Source of the DNA: Sporobacter termitidis DSM 10068
GTDB taxonomy: Bacteria; Bacillota; Clostridia; Oscillospirales; Oscillospiraceae
Reading direction: 5' to 3'
Assembly (NCBI RefSeq): GCF_900130065.1
Contig: NZ_FQXV01000006.1
Location: forward strand, 62,001-126,000
Length of the DNA: 64,000 nt
In this document: positions 33,263 to 42,085 of the stretch, piece after piece
Layout of the letters: the number at the start of each line of letters is the position of its first letter
Numbering within the stretch: position 1 is the stretch's first letter
The notes under the pieces: model-generated
What the model saw: the letters and a program-made list of their open reading frames with translations, nothing else
Database searches by the model: none
Told to the model about the DNA's origin: nothing
Translations under genes and position numbers: made by a program

Positions 33263-34348
33263 TTGACACATGAGACGTATATGGCCCTGGCGCTGGAGGA
33301 GGCGGAAAAGGGCTGCGGCTGGGTGAATCCGAACCCGATGGTGGGCGCGGTGATCGTCCTGGACGGCGAGATCATCGGCAAGGGGCACCATGAAAGATAC
33401 GGCGGGCCGCACGCCGAGCGCAACGCGCTGGCCGGCTGCAGCCGCGACCCGGCCGGCGGAACGCTTTATGTGACGCTGGAGCCCTGCTGCCATCACGGCA
33501 AGACGCCGCCCTGCACGGACGCGGTGACCGCCAGCGGCATCAAAACCGTCGTCATCGGCGCGTCCGACCCCAACCCCTGCGTGGCGGGGGGCGGCATACG
33601 GCTGCTGGAACAGCACGGGATCGAGGTGATAAGCGGCGTGCTGGAGGATGCGTGCTCAAGGCTCAACGACGTATTTTTCCACTACATCACGGAAGGCACG
33701 CCCTTCGTCGTGATGAAATACGCCATGACGCTGGACGGCAAAACAGCCACCGTGTCGGGCAAGTCGCGGTGGATCACCGGGGAGGCGGCCCGGGCCCACG
33801 TGCACCGGTCACGCCACCGGTACTCCGCCATCATGGCCGGCGTGGGCACGGTGCTGGCCGACGACCCGCTGCTCACCTGCCGCCTGCCGGGGTGCAAGAA
33901 TCCGGTGCGGGTTATCTGCGATACGAATTTGAGGATTCCGGTCAGCTCTAAAATCGCGGAGACGGCCGGGGCGGTGCGGACAATCGCGGCGACGGCGGCG
34001 GCGGAGAGCGATAAATCGGCCGCGCTGCGGGAAAAGGGCGTGGAAATCCTCCCGGTCCCCCTGATGGGAGCGCACATCGATCTGGCGGCGCTGATGGGGG
34101 CGCTGGGGGAGATGAAAATCGACAGCGTCCTTTTGGAGGGCGGCGCCACGCTGAACGCGGCGGCGCTCCAAAGCGGCATTGTCCACAAGGTGCAGGCCTA
34201 TATCGCGCCGAAGCTTTTCGGCGGCACGGCGGCGAAGTCCCCCGTCGGGGGCCCCGGCGCGGACAGCCCGGACGACGCCGTTTTGCTGAGGGACCGGCAG
34301 GTTAGAATTCTGGGCGAGGACATTTTACTGGAATACAGGCTGAAATGA
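33263..34348 (+). CDS. ribD: Bifunctional riboflavin deaminase/reductase RibD
   Basis: 361 residues. N-terminal deaminase (about 1-145) with the zinc motifs HAERNAL and PCCHHGKTPPC, which removes the amino group of the pyrimidine intermediate. C-terminal NADPH reductase (about 150-360: MKYAMTLDGKTATVSGKSRW, GVGTVLADDPLLTCR, VLLEGGATLNAA). Start is TTG at 33263, after GGAGGCGCGCCA; the only nearby ATG is out of frame. First gene after the FMN riboswitch. Next gene begins 10 bp on. Confidence 0.95.
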   Translation: MTHETYMALALEEAEKGCGWVNPNPMVGAVIVLDGEIIGKGHHERYGGPHAERNALAGCSRDPAGGTLYVTLEPCCHHGKTPPCTDAVTASGIKTVVIGASDPNPCVAGGGIRLLEQHGIEVISGVLEDACSRLNDVFFHYITEGTPFVVMKYAMTLDGKTATVSGKSRWITGEAARAHVHRSRHRYSAIMAGVGTVLADDPLLTCRLPGCKNPVRVICDTNLRIPVSSKIAETAGAVRTIAATAAAESDKSAALREKGVEILPVPLMGAHIDLAALMGALGEMKIDSVLLEGGATLNAAALQSGIVHKVQAYIAPKLFGGTAAKSPVGGPGADSPDDAVLLRDRQVRILGEDILLEYRLK

Positions 34349-34357
34349 GGCGAGAGC

Positions 34358-35008
34358 ATGTTTACGGGGATCATTGAGGAAATCGGGGCGGTGATGTCCG
34401 TCCAAAAGGGCGCGAAATCAGCCAGGCTCGCCATCCGGGGCGCGCTGATCTTCGGCGATCTGAAGGTCGGCGACAGCGTGGCGGTAAACGGCGTGTGCCT
34501 GACGGCCACCGGCGTCGGGGACCGGACATTTACCGCCGACGTGATGGCCGAGACGCTCCGGCGCAGCAATCTGGGCGGGCTGGCGGCGGGCAGCAGGGTC
34601 AACCTGGAGCGGGCGATGGCGGCGGACGGCCGGTTCGGCGGGCACATCGTCTCGGGGCACATCGACGGCACGGGCCGCATCGTCCATACGGCGCGGGACG
34701 ACAACGCCGTGTGGGTGACGGTGTCGGCGCCGCCGGACATTATGAGGCTCATCGTGGAGAAGGGCTCCGTGGCCATCGACGGCATCAGCCTGACGGTGGC
34801 GCGGGTGGACGGGGACAGCTTTGCCGTCTCCCTCATTCCGCACACGGGCGCGGCGACGACGCTGCTCGACAAGGCCGCCGGCGGCACCGTGAACCTGGAA
34901 AACGACATTATTGGCAAATACATTGAGCGGCTGGCCGGATTCGGCGGGCAGAAAGAGCGGGCAAAAAACACTATCACAATGGAATTCCTGGCAAACGCGG
35001 GATTCTAG
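34358..35008 (+). CDS. ribE: Riboflavin synthase alpha chain RibE
   Basis: 216 residues. Canonical start MFTGIIEEIGAV and the two lumazine-binding repeats: GDSVAVNGVCLTATGV with NLERAM, and IVEKGSVAIDGISLTVARV with NLENDIIGKYIERL. Makes riboflavin by dismutation of two lumazines. In the FMN-regulated operon between ribD and ribBA. Confidence 0.96.
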   Translation: MFTGIIEEIGAVMSVQKGAKSARLAIRGALIFGDLKVGDSVAVNGVCLTATGVGDRTFTADVMAETLRRSNLGGLAAGSRVNLERAMAADGRFGGHIVSGHIDGTGRIVHTARDDNAVWVTVSAPPDIMRLIVEKGSVAIDGISLTVARVDGDSFAVSLIPHTGAATTLLDKAAGGTVNLENDIIGKYIERLAGFGGQKERAKNTITMEFLANAGF

Positions 35009-35026
35009 AATACTGAGGTGAAGCAA

Positions 35027-36226
35027 ATGTTTGAGTTCAGCACAATCGAAGAGGCTCTGGACGAGCTGAAAAAGGGAAAAATCATTCTCGTCACCGACGA
35101 CGAGGACCGGGAGAACGAGGGCGACCTGATCTGCGCGGCGCAGTTTGCCACGACGGAAAACGTCAACTTTATGGCGACTCACGGCCGGGGCCTCATCTGC
35201 ATGCCCATGGGAGAGAGCCTGGTGCACAGGCTGCGCATCCCGCAGATGGTGTCTCAGAATACGGACAGCCACGAGACGGCCTTTACGGTATCGATCGACC
35301 ACGTGGACACGACGACGGGCATTTCCGCCTCCGAGCGCTCCCTGACGGCGCTCAAAGCTGTCAGCGATGAGGCAAGGCCCGAGGATTTCAGAAGGCCGGG
35401 CCACATGTTCCCGCTGCTTTCGCGGAAAAACGGCGTTTTGGAGCGGGCCGGACACACGGAGGCCACGGTGGACCTGATGCGTCTCAGCGGCCTGAAGGAA
35501 TGCGGCCTGTGCTGCGAGATCATGCGGGAGGACGGCACGATGATGCGGACGCCGGAGCTTATGGCGCTGGCGCGGAAATTCAATCTGAAATTCATCACCA
35601 TCAGCGCCCTGCAGGATTTTCGCAAGAAGCACGACAGGCTCGTGGAATGCGCGGCCGTGACGAAGATGCCGACGAAGTACGGCGAATTCAAAGCCCACGG
35701 CTACGTCAACCTGCTCAACGGCGAGCACCATGTGGCGCTCGTGAAGGGCGAGATCGGCGACGGACGGGATATCCTGTGCCGGGTCCACTCGGAATGTCTG
35801 ACCGGCGACGCCTTCGGCTCCTGCCGGTGCGACTGCGGGGAGCAGTTTGCCGCGGCGATGACGCAGATCAATCGCGAAGGCCGGGGCGTTCTCCTCTACA
35901 TGCGCCAGGAGGGCCGGGGCATCGGCCTCCTTAACAAGCTCCGGGCCTACGCGCTGCAGGACCAGGGGCTGGACACCGTCCAGGCAAATCTCGCCCTGGG
36001 CTTCCCCGAGGACCAGCGGGAGTATTTTATCGGCGCGCAGATACTGCGGGACCTGGGGGTCAAAACGCTGCGGCTGCTCACCAACAACCCGCAGAAGGTG
36101 TACGGCCTGACCGGCTTCGGCCTGGAGATCATCGAGCGCCTGCCCATCCAGATGGACGCCACGGAATACGACGCGTTCTACCTGAAAACGAAGCAGGAAA
36201 AGATGGGGCACATCCTGAGCTATTAA
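35027..36226 (+). CDS. ribBA: DHBP synthase / GTP cyclohydrolase II fusion RibBA
   Basis: 399 residues. RibB part (about 1-200): [60 protein letters not shown] and EIMREDG. RibA part (about 205-398): [20 protein letters not shown] zinc motif (as [16 protein letters not shown]), [12 protein letters not shown] and LLTNNPQKV. Both feed the pathway: ribulose-5-P to DHBP and GTP to the pyrimidine. ATG 35027 is 8 bases after GAGG; a GTG at 35018 overlaps that site. Confidence 0.96.
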   Translation: MFEFSTIEEALDELKKGKIILVTDDEDRENEGDLICAAQFATTENVNFMATHGRGLICMPMGESLVHRLRIPQMVSQNTDSHETAFTVSIDHVDTTTGISASERSLTALKAVSDEARPEDFRRPGHMFPLLSRKNGVLERAGHTEATVDLMRLSGLKECGLCCEIMREDGTMMRTPELMALARKFNLKFITISALQDFRKKHDRLVECAAVTKMPTKYGEFKAHGYVNLLNGEHHVALVKGEIGDGRDILCRVHSECLTGDAFGSCRCDCGEQFAAAMTQINREGRGVLLYMRQEGRGIGLLNKLRAYALQDQGLDTVQANLALGFPEDQREYFIGAQILRDLGVKTLRLLTNNPQKVYGLTGFGLEIIERLPIQMDATEYDAFYLKTKQEKMGHILSY

Positions 36227-36245
36227 TTTTAAAGGGGTTACAAAT

Positions 36246-36713
36246 ATGAAAGTCTACGAGGGAAAGCTTGTTTCGGAAAACATAAAGGTCGGCATCGTTG
36301 CCGCCCGATTCAATGAATTTATCGTGTCAAAGCTGCTGTCCGGCGCCCTGGACGCGCTGAGGCGCCACGACGTAAAGGACGACGACATTGAGGTGGCCTG
36401 GGTCCCCGGCGCGTTTGAGATCCCGCTCATCGCCTCAAAGATGGCGCACAGCGGAAAATACGACGCGGTGATCTGCCTGGGGGCGGTTATCCGGGGCTCC
36501 ACATCCCACTACGAGCTGGTGTGCAGCGAGGTTTCAAAGGGGATCGCCAATGTGGCGCTGAAATCCGATATCCCCGTCATGTTCGGCGTTGTGACGACGG
36601 AAAGCATCGAGCAGGCCATCGAGCGCGCCGGCACGAAGGCCGGCAACAAGGGCTTTGACGCCGCGCTGGGGGCCGTGGAGATGGTCAACCTCATCCGTGA
36701 GCTGGGCCGGTGA
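36246..36713 (+). CDS. ribH: 6,7-dimethyl-8-ribityllumazine synthase RibH
   Basis: 155 residues. [50 protein letters not shown] with the catalytic His, [20 protein letters not shown] and [14 protein letters not shown] are all family features. Forms a hollow capsid in most bacteria. Preceded by AAAGGGGTTACAAAT. Stop overlaps the start of the HAD gene by 4 bp. Confidence 0.97.
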   Translation: MKVYEGKLVSENIKVGIVAARFNEFIVSKLLSGALDALRRHDVKDDDIEVAWVPGAFEIPLIASKMAHSGKYDAVICLGAVIRGSTSHYELVCSEVSKGIANVALKSDIPVMFGVVTTESIEQAIERAGTKAGNKGFDAALGAVEMVNLIRELGR

Positions 36714-37372
36714 CAAATCTCCTCTTCGACTTTGACGGCACGCTCCACGACACGCTGCGCATCTATGCTCCGGCCTTTCGGGCGGCGTACACGTACCTGA
36801 CCGGCAAAGGGCTGGCGGCGCCCCGCGCCTTCAGGGACGAGGCGCTCGGCGCCTGGCTGGGCTATAGCAGCCGGGATATGTGGAACACGTTTATGCCCGG
36901 GCTGCCGGACGCGGAAAAGGGGCATTGCAGCCGCCTGATCGGCGCGGAGATGCTGTCAGCGCTGCGCGCCGGCAAAGGGCGGCTCTACGACGGGGCGGAG
37001 GACGCGCTCCGGGCGCTGAAAAGCGACGGCTATAACCTCATATTTCTCAGCAACTGCAAGCTAAGCTATATGCAGGAAAGTATCCGGCAGTTTTCGCTGG
37101 CGCAGTATTTCACCTCGTTTTACTGTACGGAGCAATATGATTTCGCGCCCAAGCACGAGATTTTCCGGGACATCGCCGGAATAAACGCCGGGGACTTTAT
37201 CGCCATCGGGGACCGCCTGTTCGACATTCAGCTGGCGCGGCAAAACGGCTTTCCGTCCATCGGCTGCCGATACGGCTACGGACAGGCGGACGAGCTGGCG
37301 GACGCCGACGCCGCCGTCGATTCCCCCCGCGATATCGCGGCCGCGGTGCGCCGGCTCAGCGCCGAAGCATAG
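36710..37372 (+). CDS. HAD-family phosphatase in the riboflavin operon
   Basis: 220 residues. Motif [11 protein letters not shown] (nucleophile and general acid Asp), motif [10 protein letters not shown], Lys in [10 protein letters not shown], motif III/IV GDRLFD; a helical cap lies between I and II. GTG start at 36710 overlaps the ribH stop (GTGA), so it is translationally coupled. The riboflavin pathway needs a phosphatase for the ribitylamino-pyrimidine phosphate, done in Bacillus by HAD enzymes such as YcsE; that role is the likely one (inference). A general phosphoglycolate-type phosphatase is the alternative. Confidence 0.85.
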   Translation: MTNLLFDFDGTLHDTLRIYAPAFRAAYTYLTGKGLAAPRAFRDEALGAWLGYSSRDMWNTFMPGLPDAEKGHCSRLIGAEMLSALRAGKGRLYDGAEDALRALKSDGYNLIFLSNCKLSYMQESIRQFSLAQYFTSFYCTEQYDFAPKHEIFRDIAGINAGDFIAIGDRLFDIQLARQNGFPSIGCRYGYGQADELADADAAVDSPRDIAAAVRRLSAEA

Positions 37373-37384
37373 CTTTCCGCCGGC

Positions 37385-37419
37385 AAGGCCCGCTGTTTCC
37401 TTTCGAAACGGCGGGCCTT
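37385..37419 (+). terminator. Hairpin after the rib operon
   Basis: AAGGCCCGC-T-GTTTC-CTTTC-GAAAC-G-GCGGGCCTT, 12 bp past the HAD stop. Strong stem, weak T-tract; probably ends the operon. Confidence 0.6.
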
Positions 37420-37423
37420 CAGA

Positions 37424-37579
37424 CTGTCGATAAAGCCCTTTGGGCTTTATCGACAAGAAGATGCATGCAGCCCGCTCAGCCGCGCGCTGCATGAGAAGTG
37501 TCACTCCGGAGGCGCATGTCCTCCTGCGTGACGTTTTTTTTGGATTTATTTGCCGCTCCGGCGGCAAACTCTGCGAGGC
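37424..37579 (-). repeat. Dispersed multi-hairpin element, copy B (inverse of copy A)
   Basis: Reading the minus strand: GCCTCGCAGAGTTTGCCGCC, GAGCGGCAAATAAATCC, CGTCACGCAGGAGGACATGC, CTCCGGAGTGACACTTCTCA, GCGCGCGGCTGAGCGGGC, and GTCGATAAAGCCC-AAA-GGGCTTTATCGAC. About 90% identical to 28487-28639; compensating changes in the last stem and an A-run length difference are visible. Confidence 0.85.
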
Positions 37580-37921
37580 TTCCCCCTGAGGGTTGCTTAA
37601 ATTGTTAATTTTTAAACTTCCCTCTGTTTCCCGATTTGCAGCAAACTTATATCAAATTATTCACAATATACTAAATGTAATTTTTGAATAATGTATCAGT
37701 TGTCTTTCAATGGCATATCAAATGATTTTTTAGAAATATATACATATTTTGAAATCATACGCCTTTAAACCTTGGCGATTAGAGATAAAATTATAATAAA
37801 ATAAGATTTTACAAAAAGTATAATACAATTAATATACACACGGCAATCGTTATACTATAGTGGTCTCAGTAATAATATTTCCATTTATCGAAATATAGGG
37901 AACATGTATTGGAGGTTTTTT
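37580..37921. promoter_or_regulatory. Long AT-rich leader of the hydrogenase operon
   Basis: About 300 bp at very low GC beside GC-rich genes, with many TATAAT-like hexamers (for example TATACT at 37851-37856) but no single clear promoter. TTGTTAATTTTTAAACTT at 37602-37619 resembles one half of a Rex site. No gene seen. Confidence 0.5.
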
Positions 37922-38413
37922 ATGAGTACCACTGCAACAACGCTCAAGCCTGTCCATGTCATATTGGACAGGTATGACCGCAACCCAAGCAAGCTCATAC
38001 CGATCCTGCAGGATATCCAGGCGGAATATCAGTATCTCCCCGAGGAAATCATGAGCCTGGTCGCCGCGGAGCTGGACATCTCTCCGTCGACGGTTTACGG
38101 CGTCTCGACCTTTTACTCGCACTTCACGCTGGAGCGGAAGGGCAAGCATATTTTAAAGGTCTGCGACGGGACGGCCTGCCACGTTAAAAAGTCGGAGGGC
38201 ATCCTGAAGCTGCTGGAAAAGGAGCTGGGACTCGGCAAGGACGTCAAAACGACGGCGGACCGGCTCTTCACGCTGGAGACAGTGGCGTGCCTGGGCGCCT
38301 GCGGCCTGGCCCCGGTGGTCGTCGTCGACGACAAGGTGCACGGCCTCATGACGCCCGAGAAAACGCAGGAGCTCCTTGACAACATCAGGAAAGAGGAGAC
38401 GGCAAATGGCTGA
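37922..38413 (+). CDS. hydC: [FeFe]-hydrogenase gamma subunit, NuoE-like (HydC/HndA)
   Basis: 163-residue thioredoxin-like [2Fe-2S] protein. ILQDIQAEYQYLPEEIMSLV, GVSTFYSHF, and four cysteine ligands in CDGTACHVK and CLGACGLAP. Together with the next two genes it matches the trimeric electron-bifurcating hydrogenase that couples ferredoxin and NADH to H2. ATG 37922 is 7 bases after GGAGG; its stop overlaps the next gene by 8 bp. Confidence 0.93.
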   Translation: MSTTATTLKPVHVILDRYDRNPSKLIPILQDIQAEYQYLPEEIMSLVAAELDISPSTVYGVSTFYSHFTLERKGKHILKVCDGTACHVKKSEGILKLLEKELGLGKDVKTTADRLFTLETVACLGACGLAPVVVVDDKVHGLMTPEKTQELLDNIRKEETANG

Positions 38414-40295
38414 GCATATGACGCTGGAAGAGAGAAAGAAAGCATTTGACGACTGTATGGCGCAGTATAAGGCCAGAATCATCATCTGCGCCGGCACCGG
38501 CTGCATGGCCAACGGCTCCCTTGACGTCTACGACAGGTTTGTCGAGTACATAGAGAAAAAGGGCCTGTCCATCGCCGTCACGCTCCGAAAGGAAAAGGCG
38601 GACTACATCATCTCCCAGAGCGGCTGCCAGGGCTTTTGCCAGATGGGGCCGCTGGTGACGCTGTACCCCCAGGGCATCCTGTACACGAAGGTAACGCCCG
38701 GGGACGTCGAGGAGATCATCGACGAAACGCTGCTGAAAGGCCGGCCGATCACCCGGCTGCTCTATCACTCCCCGGTGACCGACGCGCCCGCCACCGACAT
38801 CGCGCACATTCCCTTTTACAGCAAGCAGAACAGGACCGTTTTAAAGCTGTGCGGCTATATCGACGCGCAGGATATCGACGAATATATCGCCAACGACGGC
38901 TACGCGATGGCCAAGAAGGTTTTCCTTGAGATGACCGATGAGGACGTGTGCAGCGAGATGCTCAGGGCCGGCCTGCGCGGGCGCGGCGGCGCGGGCTTCC
39001 CCACGGGGCGCAAATGGGACCTGACGCGGATACAGAAAGCCGACGTGAAATACATCGTCTGCAACGGCGACGAGGGCGACCCAGGCGCCTTCATGGACCG
39101 CTGCGTCATGGAGGGCAATCCCCACAGCGTTCTGGAGGGCATGCTCATCGCGGCCAAAGCCGTCGGCGCGACGGAGGGGTATATTTACGTCAGGACGGAG
39201 TATCCCCTGGCCGTGGAGCGGCTGAAAATCGCCATTGCGGACGCGCGGCGCGCCGGCGTCCTGGGCGGCAACATCTTTGGCAGCGGAAAGAGCTTTGATA
39301 TCCACGTGATGGAGGGCGCGGGCGCCTTCGTCTGCGGCGAGGAGACGGCGCTGCTGGCGTCCATCGAGGGCAAGCGCGGCATGCCCACCCCGAAGCCGCC
39401 CTTCCCGGCGGAATCGGGCCTCTTCGGCAAGCCGACGGTCATCAACAACGTGGAGACGCTGGCGTCCGTGCCCATCGTCATGAAGCTGGGCGCCGACGCC
39501 TACGCCGCCATCGGCACGGAAAAATCCAAGGGCACCAAAACCTTTGCCCTCACGGGGCACGTGGCCAACACCGGCCTTATCGAGGTCCCCTTCGGCGCCA
39601 CCCTGCGGCAGATCGTGGGCGAGATCGGCGGCGGGGCGGTGAATGACGACGGCACGATCTGCGGCGTCGACTTCAAGGCCGTCCAGATCGGCGGCCCCTC
39701 CGGCGGCTGCCTGACGAAAGAGCACCTGGATATGCCGCTGGATTACGAAAACCTGGCTGCCGTGGGCGCCATGGTCGGCTCGGGCGGCCTCGTGGTCATG
39801 AACAACCAGACCTGCATCGTACAGATCGCCCGGTTTTTCATGCAGTTCACGCAGAACGAGTCCTGCGGCAAATGCGTCCCCTGCCGCGAGGGCACAAAGC
39901 AGATGCTGGCCCTTCTGGACGACATCATCGAGGGCCGGGCCACCGCCGAGACGCTGGAGCTTTTAGAGCAGCTGGCGCAGACCGTCAAGGTCGGCTCCCT
40001 CTGCGGCCTGGGCAAGACGGCGCCGAACCCCGTTTTATCCACGCTGCGGTATTTCCGCGACGAGTATAACGCCCACGTCTTTGAAAAGCGATGTCCCGCG
40101 GACCGGTGCGAGGCTTTCAAGAAGTATTCCATCGCCCCGGACAAGTGCAAGAGCTGCGGCGCCTGCGCACGCAAGTGCCCGATGGGCGCCATCACGGGCG
40201 AAAAAGCTGTGCCGTACGTGATCGATAAGGACAAATGCATCAAATGCGGCGCTTGTGTCGAGACCTGCAAATTCGGCGCAATCTCCATTCAATAA
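38406..40295 (+). CDS. hydB: Bifurcating hydrogenase beta subunit, NuoF-like (HydB/HndC)
   Basis: 629 residues. N-terminal [2Fe-2S] thioredoxin-like domain (about 20-120, CAGTGCMANG, SGCQGFCQMGP), NuoF core with GLRGRGGAGFPTGRKW and NGDEGDPGAFMDR for FMN/NADH binding, SLBB region, NESCGKCVPCREGTKQM [4Fe-4S] motif, and two C-terminal ferredoxin clusters CKSCGACARKCPMGA and CIKCGACVETCKFGA. Site of NAD(H) and flavin chemistry. Translational overlap with hydC; 13 bp before hydA. Confidence 0.95.
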   Translation: MAEHMTLEERKKAFDDCMAQYKARIIICAGTGCMANGSLDVYDRFVEYIEKKGLSIAVTLRKEKADYIISQSGCQGFCQMGPLVTLYPQGILYTKVTPGDVEEIIDETLLKGRPITRLLYHSPVTDAPATDIAHIPFYSKQNRTVLKLCGYIDAQDIDEYIANDGYAMAKKVFLEMTDEDVCSEMLRAGLRGRGGAGFPTGRKWDLTRIQKADVKYIVCNGDEGDPGAFMDRCVMEGNPHSVLEGMLIAAKAVGATEGYIYVRTEYPLAVERLKIAIADARRAGVLGGNIFGSGKSFDIHVMEGAGAFVCGEETALLASIEGKRGMPTPKPPFPAESGLFGKPTVINNVETLASVPIVMKLGADAYAAIGTEKSKGTKTFALTGHVANTGLIEVPFGATLRQIVGEIGGGAVNDDGTICGVDFKAVQIGGPSGGCLTKEHLDMPLDYENLAAVGAMVGSGGLVVMNNQTCIVQIARFFMQFTQNESCGKCVPCREGTKQMLALLDDIIEGRATAETLELLEQLAQTVKVGSLCGLGKTAPNPVLSTLRYFRDEYNAHVFEKRCPADRCEAFKKYSIAPDKCKSCGACARKCPMGAITGEKAVPYVIDKDKCIKCGACVETCKFGAISIQ

Positions 40296-40308
40296 CGAGG
40301 TGACTGGA

Positions 40309-42012
40309 ATGACAAAACAGCAATATGCCGTTATAGATAATATCGAGGTCCAGATCGAGGGCGAGCGCAACCTGCTGGAGCTGATCCGGAAAGCGCACAT
40401 CGAGCTGCCGACCTTCTGCTACCACTCGGAAATCAGCGTTTACGGCGCCTGCCGCATGTGCATGGTGGAGGTCCAGGGACGGGGCATCGTTCCGGCCTGC
40501 TCCACGCCCGCCAGCGACGGGATGGTGGTCAGCACCAGCACGAAGCAGATCCGCGACATGCGCAAGATCATTGTGGAGCTGATGCTGGCCAACCACGACC
40601 AGAGCTGCACCACCTGCCCCAAGAGCGGAGACTGCCGGCTGCAGAAAATCGCGCACCAGATGGGGATAAAAACCGTCCGGTTCAAAAAGCGCGAGCAGTT
40701 CCCCCCGCAGGACCTCTCCTCCGTCGCCATTTCCCGCGACCCGGCCAAATGCGTCCTGTGCGGGGACTGCGTACGCGTCTGCAAGGAAATCCAGTCCGTC
40801 GGCGTTCTGGACTTCGCGGGCCGCGGCGCCAAGGCCATCGTCACGCCGTTCTACAAAAAGGGGATCGGGGAGGTGGACTGCGTCAACTGCGGCCAGTGCG
40901 TTAAAATCTGCCCTGTGGGCGCCCTGACGCCGAACAACCAGGTAAGCGAGGCCTGGGACGCCATCCACGACAAGAGCAAGACGGTCGTCGTCCAGATCGC
41001 CCCGGCCGTCCGCGTGGCCATCGGCGAAAACTTCGGCTATCAGCCCGGCGAGGTCACTATCGGCCAGCTGGTGACGGCCCTGCGCATGATGGGCTTTGAC
41101 AAAATCTACGACACGAGCTTTGCGGCCGACTTCACCGTCATCGAGGAGGGCAACGAATTCCTGGCCCGCCTCGAAAAGGGCGAGAAGCTCCCGCAGTTCA
41201 CCTCCTGCTGTCCGGCCTGGGTCAAGTTTGCCGAGCAGTATTATCCGGAGCTTTTGCCGAACATCTCCACCTGCCGCTCCCCCCAGCAGATGTTTGGCGC
41301 GCTGTGCAAGGAAAAGCTCACGAAGGAGCTGAATATCTCCCGGGAGGACCTTGTGGTCGTATCCATCATGCCCTGCACCGCCAAAAAGTTCGAGGCCAGC
41401 AGGCCCGAATTCGCGGCGGACGGAAGCCGGGACGTCGATATCGTGCTGACGACGCAGGAGCTGGCCCTGATGATCAAAGAGCGCGGCATCGATTTCGGCC
41501 AGCTGGACGTGGGCGCCTTCGATATGCCCTTCGGCTTTAAATCCGGCGCCGCCGTCATCTTCGGCACGTCCGGCGGCGTCAGCGAGGCGGTGCTTCGGTA
41601 CGCCTCGGACACCATCAACAAGGAGAAATTCACGGCGTACAAGGAGCTGCGCGTGGACGCCGGCCTGAAAATCGCCGAGGTCGCCGTCGGCGGGAAAACC
41701 CTGCGCCTGGCCATCGTCAGCGGCCTGGGCAACGCCAGGGAGCTGATCAAAAAGATACGCAGCGGCGAGGAGCACTTTGACCTGGTGGAGGTCATGGCCT
41801 GCTGCGGCGGCTGCGTCAACGGCGGCGGCCAGCCCCTGAACAACGAGCACATCACCGTACAGGCGCGCGCCAAGGGGCTTTACGACAACGACGTCATGCT
41901 CCAGGTGCACTCTTCCGAGGAAAATCCATACCTTCAGAAAATGTACAGCGACGATCTCGACGCGCACAAAGCCCACAAGCTTCTGCACACGCACTACACA
42001 AGCCGAAAATGA
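40309..42012 (+). CDS. hydA: [FeFe]-hydrogenase catalytic alpha subunit (HydA/HndD)
   Basis: 567 residues. N-terminal [2Fe-2S] (CYHSEISVYGACRMC), the His/Cys [4Fe-4S] (HDQSCTTCPKSGDC), two ferredoxin clusters (CVLCGDCVRVC, CVNCGQCVKIC), then the H-cluster: FTSCCPAWV (about 298), MPCTAKKFE (about 353) and EVMACCGGCVNGGGQP (about 494), where the second position has Cys in place of the common Pro. C-terminal small-subunit-like tail present. ATG 40309 follows GAGG by 8 bases. Maturation genes hydEFG are not in the window. Confidence 0.96.
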   Translation: MTKQQYAVIDNIEVQIEGERNLLELIRKAHIELPTFCYHSEISVYGACRMCMVEVQGRGIVPACSTPASDGMVVSTSTKQIRDMRKIIVELMLANHDQSCTTCPKSGDCRLQKIAHQMGIKTVRFKKREQFPPQDLSSVAISRDPAKCVLCGDCVRVCKEIQSVGVLDFAGRGAKAIVTPFYKKGIGEVDCVNCGQCVKICPVGALTPNNQVSEAWDAIHDKSKTVVVQIAPAVRVAIGENFGYQPGEVTIGQLVTALRMMGFDKIYDTSFAADFTVIEEGNEFLARLEKGEKLPQFTSCCPAWVKFAEQYYPELLPNISTCRSPQQMFGALCKEKLTKELNISREDLVVVSIMPCTAKKFEASRPEFAADGSRDVDIVLTTQELALMIKERGIDFGQLDVGAFDMPFGFKSGAAVIFGTSGGVSEAVLRYASDTINKEKFTAYKELRVDAGLKIAEVAVGGKTLRLAIVSGLGNARELIKKIRSGEEHFDLVEVMACCGGCVNGGGQPLNNEHITVQARAKGLYDNDVMLQVHSSEENPYLQKMYSDDLDAHKAHKLLHTHYTSRK

Positions 42013-42033
42013 CATAGCCGTTTTTGCTACGAA

Positions 42034-42067
42034 AAACTGGGCTGTCCTGTATCGGACAGCCCAGTTT
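42034..42067. terminator. Terminator between hydA and the SDR gene
   Basis: AAACTGGGCTGTCC-TGTATC-GGACAGCCCAGTTT, 22 bp after the hydA stop, serving both convergent genes. Confidence 0.85.
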
Positions 42068-42085
42068 GCATGTTATCTGCTGTAA

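Noticed and set aside
37061-37567. Minus-strand frame similar to one at 28499-28696
   Set aside because: Similarity comes from the shared structured repeat; the rest of the frame is antisense to the HAD gene.
37602-37619. Rex operator at the hydrogenase operon
   Set aside because: Only the first half fits TTGTTAA; the second half matches poorly and it lies about 300 bp from the start codon, so it is not listed as a site.
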